From SLFT01 sp964493075 (GTDB lineage: Bacteria > Hydrogenedentota > Hydrogenedentia > Hydrogenedentales > CAITNO01): DNA of 9,862 nt. The stretch spans positions 1 through 9,862 of the forward strand of contig CAZBNU010000155.1 of the NCBI GenBank assembly GCA_964493075.1, read 5' to 3'. The translations under genes and the position numbers were made by a program. Shown one piece after another: positions 1-6,930 of the stretch (position 1 is its first letter; each line of letters starts with the position of its first letter). Under the pieces are notes generated by a model, which saw only the letters and a list, made by a program, of their open reading frames with translations, did no database searches and was not told where the DNA came from.

Positions 1-91
1 CGGACTTCGCCCGCAACCGAGAACAATATTATCAGCCCCGTCATTGCGAGCCTAGACCGCTGTTGGCGGCGATTCGCAAAGAAAAGACTTT

Positions 92-194
92 GTGTGCTTC
101 GGAGGGGGGACATTCCTGTCCCCCGAAATCTCGGATGCCCGAGACAACCGCGTGCAGGTCGGGGGACAGGAATGTCCCCCCTCCGAAGCGGCAC
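92..194. repeat. Nested palindromic (REP/MITE-like) element
   Basis: Positions 96-126 and 159-189 are perfect reverse complements of each other (31-base arms). After a small bulge (T95 against GG190-191) the pairing resumes for three bases, 92-94 with 192-194. Each arm also folds on itself: GGGGGACA-TTCC-TGTCCCCC at 105-124 and GGGGGACA-GGAA-TGTCCCCC at 161-180. The spacer holds a third perfect hairpin, TCTCGG-ATGC-CCGAGA at 129-144. The element can therefore form either one long stem or a three-hairpin cloverleaf. No flanking target duplication is visible and no protein is encoded. REP/BIME or a non-autonomous mobile repeat is the likeliest class, by inference from the architecture. Confidence 0.8.
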
Positions 195-242
195 GTTTTG
201 CTTATGTTATTTATTTTTTCGGTAACCTTCTGTTAATGAGCT

Positions 243-264
243 TTATGTCCCTACCGGGACATAA
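243..264. other. Short hairpin downstream of the MgtC gene
   Basis: TTATGTCCC (243-251) and GGGACATAA (256-264) are perfect reverse complements with loop TACC. It lies 29 bases beyond the MgtC stop codon, where a transcription end is expected, but neither strand has a T-run after the stem, so it is not a canonical intrinsic terminator. It could still stabilise the transcript 3' end or act as a binding site. Its GGGACAT core resembles the core of the repeat at 92-194. Confidence 0.4.
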
Positions 265-293
265 CCGGAGCACACGTTTCTTTTGCAAACCGC

Positions 294-1019
294 CTACACC
301 AGTTGTCGTTCCAGACTGACTTTGCAGGCGTGTGCGTACCGGGTACGCAGGAGTTCTTCAAGCAATGCAAAATCGTTGGCGGATTTGCTGCGAATCTGGA
401 AGGTCAGCTGCAGATGGTCGCTTTTCTGCACAGATTTGATGGTGGTGGCGAGTATCTCAAAATCCCCCGCAGCGGCAATGTGACTCATGACGCTTTCGGT
501 GTGGGCTTCCGCAGCGGGAAGTTGAACTGAAAACAGGAAATAACCGGGTGAAGCAAGGCGCTGTTCCAGCGATGAGAACCCCATCACCACCAGCAGGGCA
601 AAGGCGGTGCCGATAAATGCAGTAAGCAGGTAGCCTGCGCCGATGGTAATGCCTTGGGCGGCAGCAAACCAAATCATGGCGGCAGTGGTCAGTCCCACTT
701 TTTCCTGTCCGGTCTTCATAATGGTCCCGGCGCCAAGAAACCCGATGCCGGTAATGATGCCTGCGGCGATGCGGGCGCGGTCAAGGCTGCCTGAAGCGGC
801 CATGTCTGCCCGGGCAATATGCTCGCTTACAATCATAAGCAGGGTCGCACCCAGGCAAACCAGCACATGGGTGCGCAGCCCGGCACTGCGGCCCTTGCGC
901 TGCCGTTCCAAACCAACAGCCCCGGAAAGAATCAATGCCGCCAGAAACTTGACGATTGCCTCCAGCCAGTTTTCCGTGCTGAGGTACAGGCCAATATCTT
1001 GAAAGAGTGTGTTCATCAT
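294..1019 (-). CDS. MgtC/SapB family membrane protein
   Basis: A 241-residue inner-membrane protein of the MgtC/SapB family, whose best-known members help cells cope with low magnesium or modulate the F-type ATP synthase; the substrate of most members is unknown. The N-terminal two thirds has hydrophobic segments at about 22-38, 50-67, 84-102, 110-127 and 130-150. Family-typical motifs are GAVGLERQ (33-40), GLRTHVLVCLGATL (47-60), ARIAAGIITGIGFLGAGTIMK (around 82-102) and GLTTAAMIWFAAAQG (109-123). The last 80 or so residues are soluble and fit the ACT-like C-terminal domain of long family members. Length is normal. The start is one of two adjacent ATGs (1019 or 1016), with no clear Shine-Dalgarno. 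It is the last of four minus-strand genes, 51 bases after the TPR protein gene, and may have its own promoter. Family assignment is firm; physiological role is not. Confidence 0.92.
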   Translation of the reverse strand: MMNTLFQDIGLYLSTENWLEAIVKFLAALILSGAVGLERQRKGRSAGLRTHVLVCLGATLLMIVSEHIARADMAASGSLDRARIAAGIITGIGFLGAGTIMKTGQEKVGLTTAAMIWFAAAQGITIGAGYLLTAFIGTAFALLVVMGFSSLEQRLASPGYFLFSVQLPAAEAHTESVMSHIAAAGDFEILATTIKSVQKSDHLQLTFQIRSKSANDFALLEELLRTRYAHACKVSLERQLV

Positions 1020-1029
1020 TGCTAACCCG

Positions 1030-1038
1030 ATTGTACCA
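1030..1038 (-). promoter_or_regulatory. Candidate extended -10 promoter for the MgtC gene
   Basis: On the minus strand the gap before the MgtC gene reads TGG-TACAAT, an extended -10 element (TGnTAnAAT form). No good -35 box at 16-18 bases is seen. Transcription would begin about 1023, only a few bases before the ATG at 1019 or 1016, giving an almost leaderless message, which fits the absence of a Shine-Dalgarno. This is a motif match only. Confidence 0.35.
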
Positions 1039-1040
1039 CA

Positions 1041-1059
1041 ACTGATCGGTTGAATCAGT
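1041..1059. other. Small inverted repeat upstream of the MgtC -10 element
   Basis: ACTGAT (1041-1046) and ATCAGT (1054-1059) are reverse complements separated by 7 bases. The repeat sits directly upstream of the candidate -10 element, where a -35 box or an operator would lie. It lacks a T-run on either strand, so it is a poor terminator for the TPR gene ending at 1071. A 6-base match can occur by chance. Confidence 0.25.
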
Positions 1060-1070
1060 CCAATGCTTCT

Positions 1071-3167
1071 TTACTGGATGTAACTGCGCACAGGCTCGGA
1101 GGGCGTGGTTGGGGGTTGCGCTTCAGCGACACCGTCAAGGCGATTCCGGCGCGTTTCAAGTTCTTCGGCGGGGGCATTGCGTTTTTGCGCTTCTTCAAGA
1201 TAGTTTCGCGCTTCGTCGGGCCGCTGCATGGCCGCTGCAATGTCGGCAAGCACCAGCCAGGCCGCAGGACTGTCCGGACGCGCCACGGTCGCTTTTTCGA
1301 GCCACTCCTGGGCCTTGTCGAAATTACGCAGTTCCAGCGCAAACGCCGCCAACAATTCCTCGGCGGCAGGGGTTTCGGGAGTGACGAACAGGTTTGCAAA
1401 GGTCAATGCGGCGTCCCATGCCCGGAACACGGTTGCCTGCTTTGACAACCGCAGCCATGCCTGATCGCCACGGGGTTTTGAGTCTCCCCATTGCGCAATA
1501 AACTGGTCGGCCTGGTCTTGTCGGGCAAACACCACCCCCATGAGTTCCCACGCCTTTTCCTGTTCCGGGTCGCGCCGTAGCGCCAGTTCCAGCCAGTAGA
1601 AGGCTCGCATCGCATTGCCCAGCAGCAACTCACGCTCTGCAGAGGTCACATAGCTAGCCGGATCAGACGGGTTTTCCGTCATCTGCTCCCGTGCCTTGTC
1701 CAGCAGCGTTTGTGCCGTGTTATACGCCATGGCGGTCTGCTTCCTGAAAATATCCGTTTCACTGTTCTCCGGCGCTTCCGGAAGCAGCGCAAATTGCCGT
1801 ACAGCGCTTTTCGTATCGCCCAGCGTCATCAGTGCTTTACCGTAGCGCATCACATCCCCATCCGGCAATTCCTGTGTTCGTAGGGCAAAAGCATAATAAT
1901 CGGCAACCTGTCCCGGTTGTTCTTTTTCGTCGGTTGTACGCGCCAACGCCAGTGCCGCGTCATGGCCGACTGCGTCAAAGGGCGCTTCGTTCAGAAAAGG
2001 TTCAAGAAGTTGTGCGGCTTGTTCCACCCTACCCAATTCAAGAAGTCGCTGCCCCAAAATACGGCGCGTCTTGTCCACCCGGTCGGTGTTGTAGACCATC
2101 GCCGCTTCCTGAAGATACCCGAACTCCGTTTCAGGGTCCGGTGCATGTCGTGCCGCTTCCATGTACTGAAGCGGAAGTTGTTCCAACTGCTCCTGAGAGG
2201 CGCCCTCAAGGCAGGCCTGTTCCAGCGTGCCAATGGGGTCCATGTACGGCATGGCCTGCCGGAAAGATAGAACGCCGCCCCCGATCACCACAAGCACCAT
2301 AGCGGCAAGAATGATCGCATGCACCGCTGTAGCAGGAATTTTGACCGATAACCATGCTACAAGCAGCACTGCGGCGGCAAAGGCAAAAAGCAACCCGGTG
2401 GGCGGCATGAAAGAACCGAATGCCATTCCGGAATACGCCATCGTCAACCCTACCGCAACGGCGCAGCCTGCCAGGGCGAAATAGGCTGTCCACGCAGGCT
2501 TCATGCGCAACTGTCCGGAGGGGCTGAGGCGTACCAAATCTGTAATCACCATAAAGACCGGCAGGAGCAGCAGGCTATAGTGTGCCGCTGCCGCCAACGC
2601 CAGCCCGCAGCAGGACAACACCAGATACAGGTAATCAACGTCCCCGTCGTTGTGGGTTGCCTTGAGAAAAAACACCCAGGAGACAACCGCAAATACCAGA
2701 CCGAAGAGCGCTGGCCAGGCGTCCAGCGAAACCAGCACGGCCACGGAAAAGGGGGACAGGGCATAGAGCAGACCGCCAAGGAGCGGCGCAGCCACCGAAT
2801 CTGTCCGGCGCAACCACAAGCGTAATGCCTGCACCAGCAGCAGAGCGCTGATAATCCACGCCAACAGCGCCACGGTGCGCATAGTCGAAACATCGCCGCC
2901 GCCCAGCCACCAGAAGAAACCAACCGCAACAACACCAAAGGGCGAACCGGGTATGCGGTCCATTGCAGTAACCGCCGTGCCGGGACGATGCAACAGATCG
3001 TCATGCCGCATCAATTGAAGTTCCCCGCCCTGCAAAGGTGCATTCAGCAGATTAAAATGCACCAGAAAGGGAATCATCACCGCCACAAAAAGCGCGATGA
3101 GAAAAAGGGCGCGGTTGCTGCTATGTTCATCTTTGGAAACCGTCGTATCAGGGGTCATGGTATCCAT
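1071..3167 (-). CDS. Polytopic membrane protein with C-terminal TPRs, GT-C/TMTC-like
   Basis: A 698-residue integral membrane protein. The first transmembrane segment lies at about 20-39; further hydrophobic segments run to about residue 300 (roughly nine or ten in all), followed by a soluble helical region with TPR-type repeats, clearest at about 502-534 and 632-664. The layout resembles GT-C fold transferases fused to TPRs (TMTC/O-mannosyltransferase-like bacterial proteins): a short loop after helix 1 with an acidic pair in RHDDLLHRPG (54-63), then GGLLYALSPFSVAVLVSLDA and a later small-residue/aromatic helix AAAHYSLLLLPVFMVITDL. If so, D56 or D57 would be the acid in the position of the catalytic YDD motif. 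This is pattern-level similarity. The start at 3167 is preferred because GGGAAG precedes it by 6 bases; an in-frame ATG at 3221 has no Shine-Dalgarno and lies 4 bases past the upstream stop. Probably co-transcribed with the two upstream genes. Confidence 0.85.
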   Translation of the reverse strand: MDTMTPDTTVSKDEHSSNRALFLIALFVAVMIPFLVHFNLLNAPLQGGELQLMRHDDLLHRPGTAVTAMDRIPGSPFGVVAVGFFWWLGGGDVSTMRTVALLAWIISALLLVQALRLWLRRTDSVAAPLLGGLLYALSPFSVAVLVSLDAWPALFGLVFAVVSWVFFLKATHNDGDVDYLYLVLSCCGLALAAAAHYSLLLLPVFMVITDLVRLSPSGQLRMKPAWTAYFALAGCAVAVGLTMAYSGMAFGSFMPPTGLLFAFAAAVLLVAWLSVKIPATAVHAIILAAMVLVVIGGGVLSFRQAMPYMDPIGTLEQACLEGASQEQLEQLPLQYMEAARHAPDPETEFGYLQEAAMVYNTDRVDKTRRILGQRLLELGRVEQAAQLLEPFLNEAPFDAVGHDAALALARTTDEKEQPGQVADYYAFALRTQELPDGDVMRYGKALMTLGDTKSAVRQFALLPEAPENSETDIFRKQTAMAYNTAQTLLDKAREQMTENPSDPASYVTSAERELLLGNAMRAFYWLELALRRDPEQEKAWELMGVVFARQDQADQFIAQWGDSKPRGDQAWLRLSKQATVFRAWDAALTFANLFVTPETPAAEELLAAFALELRNFDKAQEWLEKATVARPDSPAAWLVLADIAAAMQRPDEARNYLEEAQKRNAPAEELETRRNRLDGVAEAQPPTTPSEPVRSYIQ

Positions 3168-3225
3168 CATTTGCTTCCCGTTTTTTGTATGTTGTTCACG
3201 TTTTAGCGTGCCGTGCCGCATGGTG

Positions 3226-4020
3226 TCAGCTGCGGGGAGGCACCTGCGCCATCAATGTTTTCAGTTGTTCCGCTGGCACAATGATCACCATCATATCGCC
3301 CGAATCAGAATCGCTTGAGCCGGACGACCAACGCATAACGCCTACACCGGTGAATTCCCCGGCCAGGGTAAATACGGGCGAGCATACCAGCTGTCGCGAC
3401 CGCGAGTCGCCCATGGCATAAAACAAACGGGGCTTTTCCACCACCATTTCAACACGATCAATAAAGGCCGCGTGGGTGCGGCGCGCAACACGCCCATACT
3501 GCATGATGCAAAGCAACTCATCAAGCACCTTCGGATGCCCCGGAGTATCAAGAGAAACATGGGGCAGCGTCGTGTCGGGCTTTTCCGTCAGCCGTATGAA
3601 CACCAGGTCCTGTTCTTTATCGCGCAACACCACCTCAGCAGGCTTCTCCGTGCCATCGGCGAAGATGATATGCAGCGATACGATGCGGGAGGTCATATCG
3701 TCCACAGGTGCGCCGTAGCCTTCCGCCAGTTGCATCGGATCTATGGCAGACAACGCCAGCACGGCCAGCCCGTCATCAGTCAGCAGCGTGGCATTGGCCT
3801 CCTGTTCGTTTTCTCTTTCGGAGCCGCCATAGGACATGCCCACCACCACGCGCACGGTCACCACGGTGTCCTTGTATTTTTCAAAAACCTCACGGCCCCG
3901 GTCACCGCTGTCATCGGCATAACCGTTCCCTATCATAATGGAAAGAAGCATAGTGGCAAGTATGGCCCAAAGAAGAAGGCTGTTTTTTTTGCTGCGTGCA
4001 GGTATCGGCATGACTGACAT
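3226..4020 (-). CDS. Exported trypsin/HtrA-like protein, catalytic residues apparently lost
   Basis: A 264-residue protein with a cleavable signal peptide (basic start, hydrophobic core about 14-30, likely cut after GNGYA at 35). The rest follows the chymotrypsin/HtrA protease fold: a first strand set VVTVRVVVG (53-61), TDDGLAVLALSAID (81-94) in the place of the usual DGYILTNNHVV, then DGTEKPAEVVLRDKEQDLVF (122-141) matching the HtrA segment around the catalytic Asp (D138), and LVCSPVFTLAGEFTGVGV (211-228) matching the GNSGGPL-x-DG-x-V-x-G region. In this alignment the catalytic His is S91 and the catalytic Ser is V212, so only the Asp remains. It probably binds partners or peptides rather than cutting. 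No PDZ domain. A GGAG Shine-Dalgarno 8 bases upstream fixes the start. The gene lies 58 bases before the preferred start of the TPR gene. Fold assignment is likely; inactivity is inferred by hand alignment. Confidence 0.8.
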   Translation of the reverse strand: MSVMPIPARSKKNSLLLWAILATMLLSIMIGNGYADDSGDRGREVFEKYKDTVVTVRVVVGMSYGGSERENEQEANATLLTDDGLAVLALSAIDPMQLAEGYGAPVDDMTSRIVSLHIIFADGTEKPAEVVLRDKEQDLVFIRLTEKPDTTLPHVSLDTPGHPKVLDELLCIMQYGRVARRTHAAFIDRVEMVVEKPRLFYAMGDSRSRQLVCSPVFTLAGEFTGVGVMRWSSGSSDSDSGDMMVIIVPAEQLKTLMAQVPPRS

Positions 4021-4028
4021 TAGATTTT

Positions 4029-4032
4029 CTCC
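4029..4032 (-). promoter_or_regulatory. Ribosome binding site of the HtrA-like gene
   Basis: The minus strand reads GGAG, then 8 bases, then ATG at 4020. It is the clearest Shine-Dalgarno of the four minus-strand genes and supports the start that includes the signal peptide. Confidence 0.6.
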
Positions 4033-4058
4033 GTGGTTGGTTGCTGCCCCTATGACAG

Positions 4059-4086
4059 TACCGCATCATAAAGGAATGACCCGGTA
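4059..4086. other. Imperfect hairpin between the SGNH and HtrA-like genes
   Basis: TACCG (4059-4063) pairs with CGGTA (4082-4086) and TCAT (4066-4069) with ATGA (4076-4079) across a 2x2 internal mismatch and a 6-base loop. It occupies the 77-base gap between the two genes. There is no T-run after it on the minus strand, so it is at most an attenuator or RNA-processing site. A TATGAT -10-like hexamer overlaps it on the minus strand (4070-4065), without a well-spaced -35. Confidence 0.25.
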
Positions 4087-4097
4087 TGAATCCAATA

Positions 4098-5363
4098 TCA
4101 CGGCTTGGGCGGCAGTAATCCCTTCTCGTCAAGCCATGCGGTGACAGCAACCGCCGCAAGCCGGTGGCCGGTCTCATTCCAATGGGAGTCATGATTGTAA
4201 TTCACATCCTCCCCGTCCACATGCGCCTGACGGAAAGCAGGCAACAGATTCAGAAACGGGATGTCGTCCTCCGTGGCAAAGGCTGCCAGTCGGTTTTCGG
4301 GCAGATCTACATTCAGCGGTAATGCTGGGACCATCTTTTGCGCGGCATCAAGATATTCCGTTTCAAACTGAATCCGCGCAGGACAATTAAAAAAAGCAAA
4401 TCTGGCGTTATTTTCTGTACACAGGCGATTAATGGCTCCAATAAGATTCCGGGTCACCTGCCATGTTTCATCCCACAGCTGCTGGTACTGTTCCGGTGTA
4501 ATATCGGTGGCAACGTCGACCTGTGAAAAGTCTTCCACATAACAACCCAAATGGATATTGGCATCATAACCCGGCGTGCGCACCCGGGTGAGCAACTGGC
4601 AGCGCATCTTCTGGAACAGCCGCGACGCGAGGCTTTTCTGCAGGGCGTCCAACTGATACAGCGCCGGTGAATAGGCCGCCCTTTCCGCCTGGTATCGGGC
4701 ATAACTCCGGTCATAGTCAGGAGGCACAATACGCACCGCCTCTATTTCGCTGTCCCAGCTGGCATAGGGCTGGCCGTAATACCGTATGTTGTCCTCGTGC
4801 CAGAATATCCGGGAAAGTTCCGCAGAATTGCCATGCAGGTCGTTTTCCGCAAAGAACGCCAGCAACACCAGATCAGGCTTGTATTTCATACCTTCCTGCT
4901 GCAGATAGAGCCATGCCGCAGTGGTGGAAAAACCGCCCACCCCGAGATTGATCACCTCCACGTTCCGGGATTCCAGCAGCCGTTCCAGTACATCGGGAAA
5001 CCCCCTGCCATCAGGTACATGGATGGCTTCCATGTAGGAATCTCCCAGCACCACGATGCGGTATACGTCTGCTTCTTTTTCGTAGGCATGGGATTCATCC
5101 CGCAGCCCTTTGTCGTTCGTGCTGACCAGATGCTGATACTCAATAGCATCTTCTGCGGCCACCTGGTTGGGTTCCGGCACCCAGCCGAATTCCGGATGGG
5201 GTACACGGATAAAGGGCAGGTAGCCGCTCTGCTGCCACTGCAAACTGCCGAACAAGGCAATACGCAATCCAAATTCCAGCACCAAAAATCCAAGCCCCAT
5301 GCCAACCAAAACCAGCAGCAAGGCAATGCAAAAGTTTTTCAGTTTTTTTCTGAACTGTTTCAT
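4098..5363 (-). CDS. Membrane-anchored SGNH/GDSL-type hydrolase or acyltransferase
   Basis: A 421-residue protein with a basic N-terminus and one hydrophobic anchor (about 11-32), placing the rest outside the inner membrane. The SGNH blocks are visible in order: block I VVLGDSYMEA (104-113) with nucleophile S109; block II INLGVGGFS (138-146) with oxyanion glycines; block III FFAENDLHG (170-178) with N174; and block V DSHWNETGH (392-400), giving D392 and H394. The D-x-H-W form of the last block resembles AlgX/AlgJ-type polysaccharide O-acetyltransferases and related exported SGNH proteins, so acyl transfer to or removal from a surface glycan is plausible, but the substrate cannot be told. About 200 residues between blocks III and V form an insert with several cysteines (C255, C274, C315, C327). 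It is the first gene of the minus-strand set. The start has no Shine-Dalgarno but gives a proper anchor. Confidence 0.87.
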   Translation of the reverse strand: MKQFRKKLKNFCIALLLVLVGMGLGFLVLEFGLRIALFGSLQWQQSGYLPFIRVPHPEFGWVPEPNQVAAEDAIEYQHLVSTNDKGLRDESHAYEKEADVYRIVVLGDSYMEAIHVPDGRGFPDVLERLLESRNVEVINLGVGGFSTTAAWLYLQQEGMKYKPDLVLLAFFAENDLHGNSAELSRIFWHEDNIRYYGQPYASWDSEIEAVRIVPPDYDRSYARYQAERAAYSPALYQLDALQKSLASRLFQKMRCQLLTRVRTPGYDANIHLGCYVEDFSQVDVATDITPEQYQQLWDETWQVTRNLIGAINRLCTENNARFAFFNCPARIQFETEYLDAAQKMVPALPLNVDLPENRLAAFATEDDIPFLNLLPAFRQAHVDGEDVNYNHDSHWNETGHRLAAVAVTAWLDEKGLLPPKP

Positions 5364-5452
5364 GGCGCAATACTACCACAAAAATAATCTCGATTTCCCT
5401 GTAAACCACAAGCACCGGGACAATCGCATCTTTACACAAATAATCGGTATCC

Positions 5453-5488
5453 AAATCGAAATCGAAATCGAAATCGAAATCCAAATCG
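5453..5488. repeat. Hexanucleotide tandem array (AAATCG)n
   Basis: Six head-to-tail 6-base units: four perfect AAATCG (5453-5476), one AAATCC (5477-5482) and a final AAATCG (5483-5488). The array is bordered on the left by ATCC (5449-5452), so both ends carry the form ATCC-AAATCG. It lies in the divergent intergenic region, 89 bases from the start of the SGNH gene and about 65 bases upstream of the DUF362 -10 element. As a short-unit array it could change copy number by slippage. Confidence 0.9.
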
Positions 5489-5553
5489 CAGGTATTGCAA
5501 TTCCCACCGGTCTTATGCAAAACTCACAACCCTCTGCTGGCAACACTGAAAAA

Positions 5554-5562
5554 TGTTATAAT
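5554..5562 (+). promoter_or_regulatory. Extended -10 promoter of the DUF362 gene
   Basis: The sequence reads TGT-TATAAT, a perfect -10 hexamer with the extended TGn motif. No strong -35 box is visible at 16-18 bases, as is common for extended -10 promoters. Transcription would begin near 5569, giving a leader of about 26 bases that contains AGGGA (5580-5584) 10 bases before the ATG at 5595. Confidence 0.6.
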
Positions 5563-5594
5563 CAGTCAAACCGCAGATCAGGGAACTATTTGTT

Positions 5595-6785
5595 ATGACA
5601 GCGTTACCAACAACGCCCTTTAATCTGGATGCCACCGCTCCCGCAGTATTTGTTGCCTTTGGCGCGGGCCCCTATGAAAACACCTGTAACGCCCTCCGCC
5701 AGGTAGACCTGTCGCCTGCTGCCGGCAAACGCGTATTGCTGAAACCCAATGCCGGACGCATGGTGGACCCCTACAAAGGCGTTACCACCCATCCGCAGGT
5801 AGTCGCCGCTGCCATTGACGTGTTCCGGGACGCAGGCGCCGAAGTGGCCATAGGCGAAAGCCCCATTACCGGCGTCAAGACCCTTGAAGCCTTCGCCCAA
5901 TGCGGCATCCAGGCAGTGGCCGACGAACGCAATTGTCCCCTCATTGACATGGATGCCCGTAAATATGTGCCCGTGGACATTCCGGACGGCATCGCCATCA
6001 AGCAAATCAAGGTGTGTCCCGAAGTCTTGGAATACGACATCGTCGTGTCCATCCCCGTCATGAAAATGCACATGCACACCGGCGCGACGCTGGCCGTCAA
6101 GAACATGAAAGGCTGCCTGTGGCGTCGTTCCAAGGTGGACCTGCACATGCTGCCGAAAATCGAGGGGATCGAGGAAAAGTCCCTCAACATCGCCATTGCC
6201 GATATGGCTTCCGTGCTGCGGCCGCACCTGTCCCTTATTGACGGCACGATTGGCATGGAAGGCCTGGGCCCCAGCGCCGGAAGCGCCAAGGAACTCGGCG
6301 CGGTGGTTGTGGGCGTGGACCCCTTTGCGGCGGATGCTGTCGCCTGTGAACTAATGGGCATTTCGGCACAGGACATCCCGCACCTGCGCATGGGCGCCGA
6401 ACGGGGCTTGGGCGTCATTGACCTCGACAGTATTCTCGTTTCCCCCGAAAACTGGCGCGAAGCCACCCGGCCCTTCGCCCTGCCGCCGGAAAACCTCTCC
6501 ATCGAATTTGCCAAGGTCAAAGTGCTCGACTCCCAATCCTGCAGCGCCTGCCAGGCCAACCTGCTCCTGTTCCTCCGTAAACATGGCGAACAACTCTTCG
6601 GCGAAAAAAGCGAAGATGAAACAATGCCCATCGCCATCGGCAAAGGCCACGAATCCCTCCCCCCCGGAACACTATGCGTCGGCAACTGCACCGCAAAACA
6701 CAAAGAAGGCCGCGCGTTCGTACCCGGATGTCCGCCTGTTGTGAGCGAAATACTAAATGTGTATAATGAGTATTTTCTGGAATAA
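5595..6785 (+). CDS. DUF362 domain protein with cysteine-rich C-terminal tail
   Basis: A 396-residue, apparently cytoplasmic protein. The DUF362 core spans about 15-285: RVLLKPNAG (46-54), THPQVVAAAIDVFRDAGA (65-82), AIGESP (85-90), DIVVSIPVMKMHMHTGATLA with VKNMKGCLW (148-176), and IDGTIGMEGLGPSAG (215-229) followed by GVDPFAADAVACELMG (240-255). Biochemical roles for the family are poorly known; some members carry ferredoxin-type domains. Here no ferredoxin domain is present, but the tail has C316-S-A-C319, C361-V-G-N-C365 and VPGC379PP. VPGCPP is the cluster-ligand motif of NuoB and of hydrogenase small subunits, so an iron-sulfur cluster or other metal site is likely by analogy. It is transcribed alone from an extended -10 promoter, divergent from the SGNH gene. 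Family is firm; activity and cofactor are inferred. Confidence 0.93.
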   Translation: MTALPTTPFNLDATAPAVFVAFGAGPYENTCNALRQVDLSPAAGKRVLLKPNAGRMVDPYKGVTTHPQVVAAAIDVFRDAGAEVAIGESPITGVKTLEAFAQCGIQAVADERNCPLIDMDARKYVPVDIPDGIAIKQIKVCPEVLEYDIVVSIPVMKMHMHTGATLAVKNMKGCLWRRSKVDLHMLPKIEGIEEKSLNIAIADMASVLRPHLSLIDGTIGMEGLGPSAGSAKELGAVVVGVDPFAADAVACELMGISAQDIPHLRMGAERGLGVIDLDSILVSPENWREATRPFALPPENLSIEFAKVKVLDSQSCSACQANLLLFLRKHGEQLFGEKSEDETMPIAIGKGHESLPPGTLCVGNCTAKHKEGRAFVPGCPPVVSEILNVYNEYFLE

Positions 6786-6930
6786 CTGTACCGTAAAATA
6801 AAACGATAAATCAGCCGATAATAAAATGGGAATCCCAAGTAGGAATCCAAACACAATGATTTTCGGACACGATAAATGGGATGATTATTGCCGAGATAGT
6901 TTTCACAAAGAGCAATCTCATTTTAGTGAT

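Noticed and set aside
2751..2760. GGGGGACAGG identical to the core of the repeat at 161-170
   Set aside because: It lies inside the TPR gene, has no return arm and is explained by coding sequence.
3472..4017. 181-codon plus-strand frame opposite the HtrA-like gene
   Set aside because: His/Arg-rich shadow of a gene with signal peptide, ribosome site and recognisable fold on the minus strand.
5140..5520. Frames through the hexamer array encoding (DF)n or (IE)n repeats
   Set aside because: They are by-products of the tandem repeat, run into or opposite the SGNH gene, and have no start signals.
5771..6856. Long open frame (361 codons) on the minus strand opposite the DUF362 gene
   Set aside because: It lies antisense to a clear family member, its product is Ser/Arg/Met-rich without any domain, and it is explained by GC-rich codon bias on the other strand.
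6826..6930. Upstream ATG extending the lipoprotein by 35 residues
   Set aside because: It would bury the lipoprotein signal peptide internally; the added residues are polar and have no ribosome site.
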